This document shows, one piece after another, positions 5,893 to 6,492 of a stretch of DNA of 6,492 nt; position 1 is the stretch's first letter, and every line of letters begins with the position of its first letter. The translations under genes and the position numbers were made by a program. The DNA lies in assembly GCA_027032655.1 (NCBI GenBank), contig JALVMZ010000124.1:1-6492 (forward strand). Direction: 5' to 3'. Source of the stretch: Desulfobacteraceae bacterium. Lineage in GTDB: Bacteria; Desulfobacterota; DSM-4660; Desulfatiglandales; JALVMZ01. The notes under the pieces were generated by a model. It saw only the letters and a list, made by a program, of their open reading frames with translations. It did no database searches and had not been told where the DNA came from.

Positions 5893-6492
5893 AAGGTCCC
5901 GCCATATACGCAATAACCAGAAAAGGAGCAATCCTGGGGTCAAAGATAAGGGATGAGATGGGTGGCAGGCTTTATGTTTTCAGCCGATATGCGGATGAAT
6001 TTAATTCAATTCCGTTTAACAGCATCAGGGAGCTTTTAGAAGAGACATTCAATCACTTTTCATTGCATATATTTATCATGGCAACTGGCATAGTGGTTCG
6101 TTCAATTTCTGAATTTATAAAGGAAAAGACAGTCGACCCTGCTGTGGTGGTCATGGATCAGGAAGGAAAGCATGTGATTAGTCTCCTTTCAGGACATATA
6201 GGTGGTGCAAATGAACTGGCAAAGAGGGTGGCAGAGATTACAGGAGGCGTCCCGGTAATTACCACAGCCACAGATGCCCAGGGTCTGCCATCCATTGATT
6301 TGGTATGTAAATCCAGGGGGCTTGTCATTCAAAATCCAGAGTCCATTAAACGAATAAACTCTGCGATGCTTGATGGAGAGGAGATTCAGGTCTATGACCC
6401 TGAATCATGGCTTAATATGAATGCGGTTTACCCCAATGTGCGTAATATAGAGAACGATAAAGAATGGATAAAGGGTGTCCCTGGAATATGGG
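5889..6492 (+). CDS. cbiG: Cobalt-precorrin-5A hydrolase CbiG, N-terminal part, 3'-truncated by window
   Basis: Hydrolase that opens the delta-lactone of cobalt-precorrin-5A and releases the C20-derived two-carbon unit as acetaldehyde, giving cobalt-precorrin-5B. It is specific to the anaerobic pathway. The frame is open from the ATG to the window end, 201 residues of an expected 320-380. Visible signatures are the N-terminal AIYAITRKG, FIMATGIVVRSI (Met64-Arg71), DPAVVVMD (83-90), SLLSGHIGGANELA (Gly102-His103) and VITTATDAQG (Thr125-Asp129). The stretch after about residue 140 belongs to the less conserved central region; the C-terminal CbiG domain is outside the window. The ATG overlaps the cbiF stop (ATGA), and no ribosome binding site is seen ahead of it. 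CbiG is sometimes fused to CbiH or other partners; that cannot be judged here. Confidence 0.94.
   Translation, partial: MKGPAIYAITRKGAILGSKIRDEMGGRLYVFSRYADEFNSIPFNSIRELLEETFNHFSLHIFIMATGIVVRSISEFIKEKTVDPAVVVMDQEGKHVISLLSGHIGGANELAKRVAEITGGVPVITTATDAQGLPSIDLVCKSRGLVIQNPESIKRINSAMLDGEEIQVYDPESWLNMNAVYPNVRNIENDKEWIKGVPGIW

Overview
The window is a stretch of one plus-strand operon for the anaerobic (cobalt-early) pathway of cobalamin (vitamin B12) biosynthesis. It is coding from end to end. Seven genes are supported: cbiP (3' half), cbiA, cbiC, cbiD, a fused cbiE-cbiT (cbiET), cbiF and cbiG (5' part, cut by the window end). No RNA gene, mobile element, CRISPR array, terminator or promoter could be supported, and there is no non-coding gap longer than 10 bases.

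Organism: CbiD, CbiG and an amidating CbiA mark the oxygen-independent branch, so this is most likely an anaerobic or facultative bacterium. AGG and AGA dominate arginine codons, ATA is common for isoleucine, and the sequence leans slightly AT-rich. The CbiE-CbiT fusion and this gene order suit anaerobic bacteria such as Desulfobacterota, Nitrospirota or Clostridia-like lineages, but the sequence alone does not fix the phylum.

Layout: cbiP ends at 766 and shares one base with the cbiA start. cbiA ends at 2163 and is followed by a 10-base gap holding a clear AGGAGA ribosome binding site for cbiC. cbiC/cbiD, cbiD/cbiET and cbiF/cbiG each overlap by four bases (ATGA). cbiF starts inside the end of cbiET with an 8-base overlap and its own AGGAGA site.

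How the genes work together: CbiF methylates C11 of cobalt-precorrin-4. CbiG opens the lactone of cobalt-precorrin-5A and releases the two-carbon fragment. CbiD methylates C1. After reduction by CbiJ or a substitute (not in the window), the CbiT half of CbiET methylates C15 with decarboxylation and the CbiE half methylates C5. CbiC moves the C11 methyl to C12 to give cobyrinate. CbiA amidates carboxylates a and c, and after adenosylation CbiP amidates b, d, e and g. Read 5' to 3', the genes run almost exactly backwards along the pathway. The system itself is well known; I see no undescribed system here. The points worth a second look are operon architecture, start-site use and a G-rich tract in cbiET.
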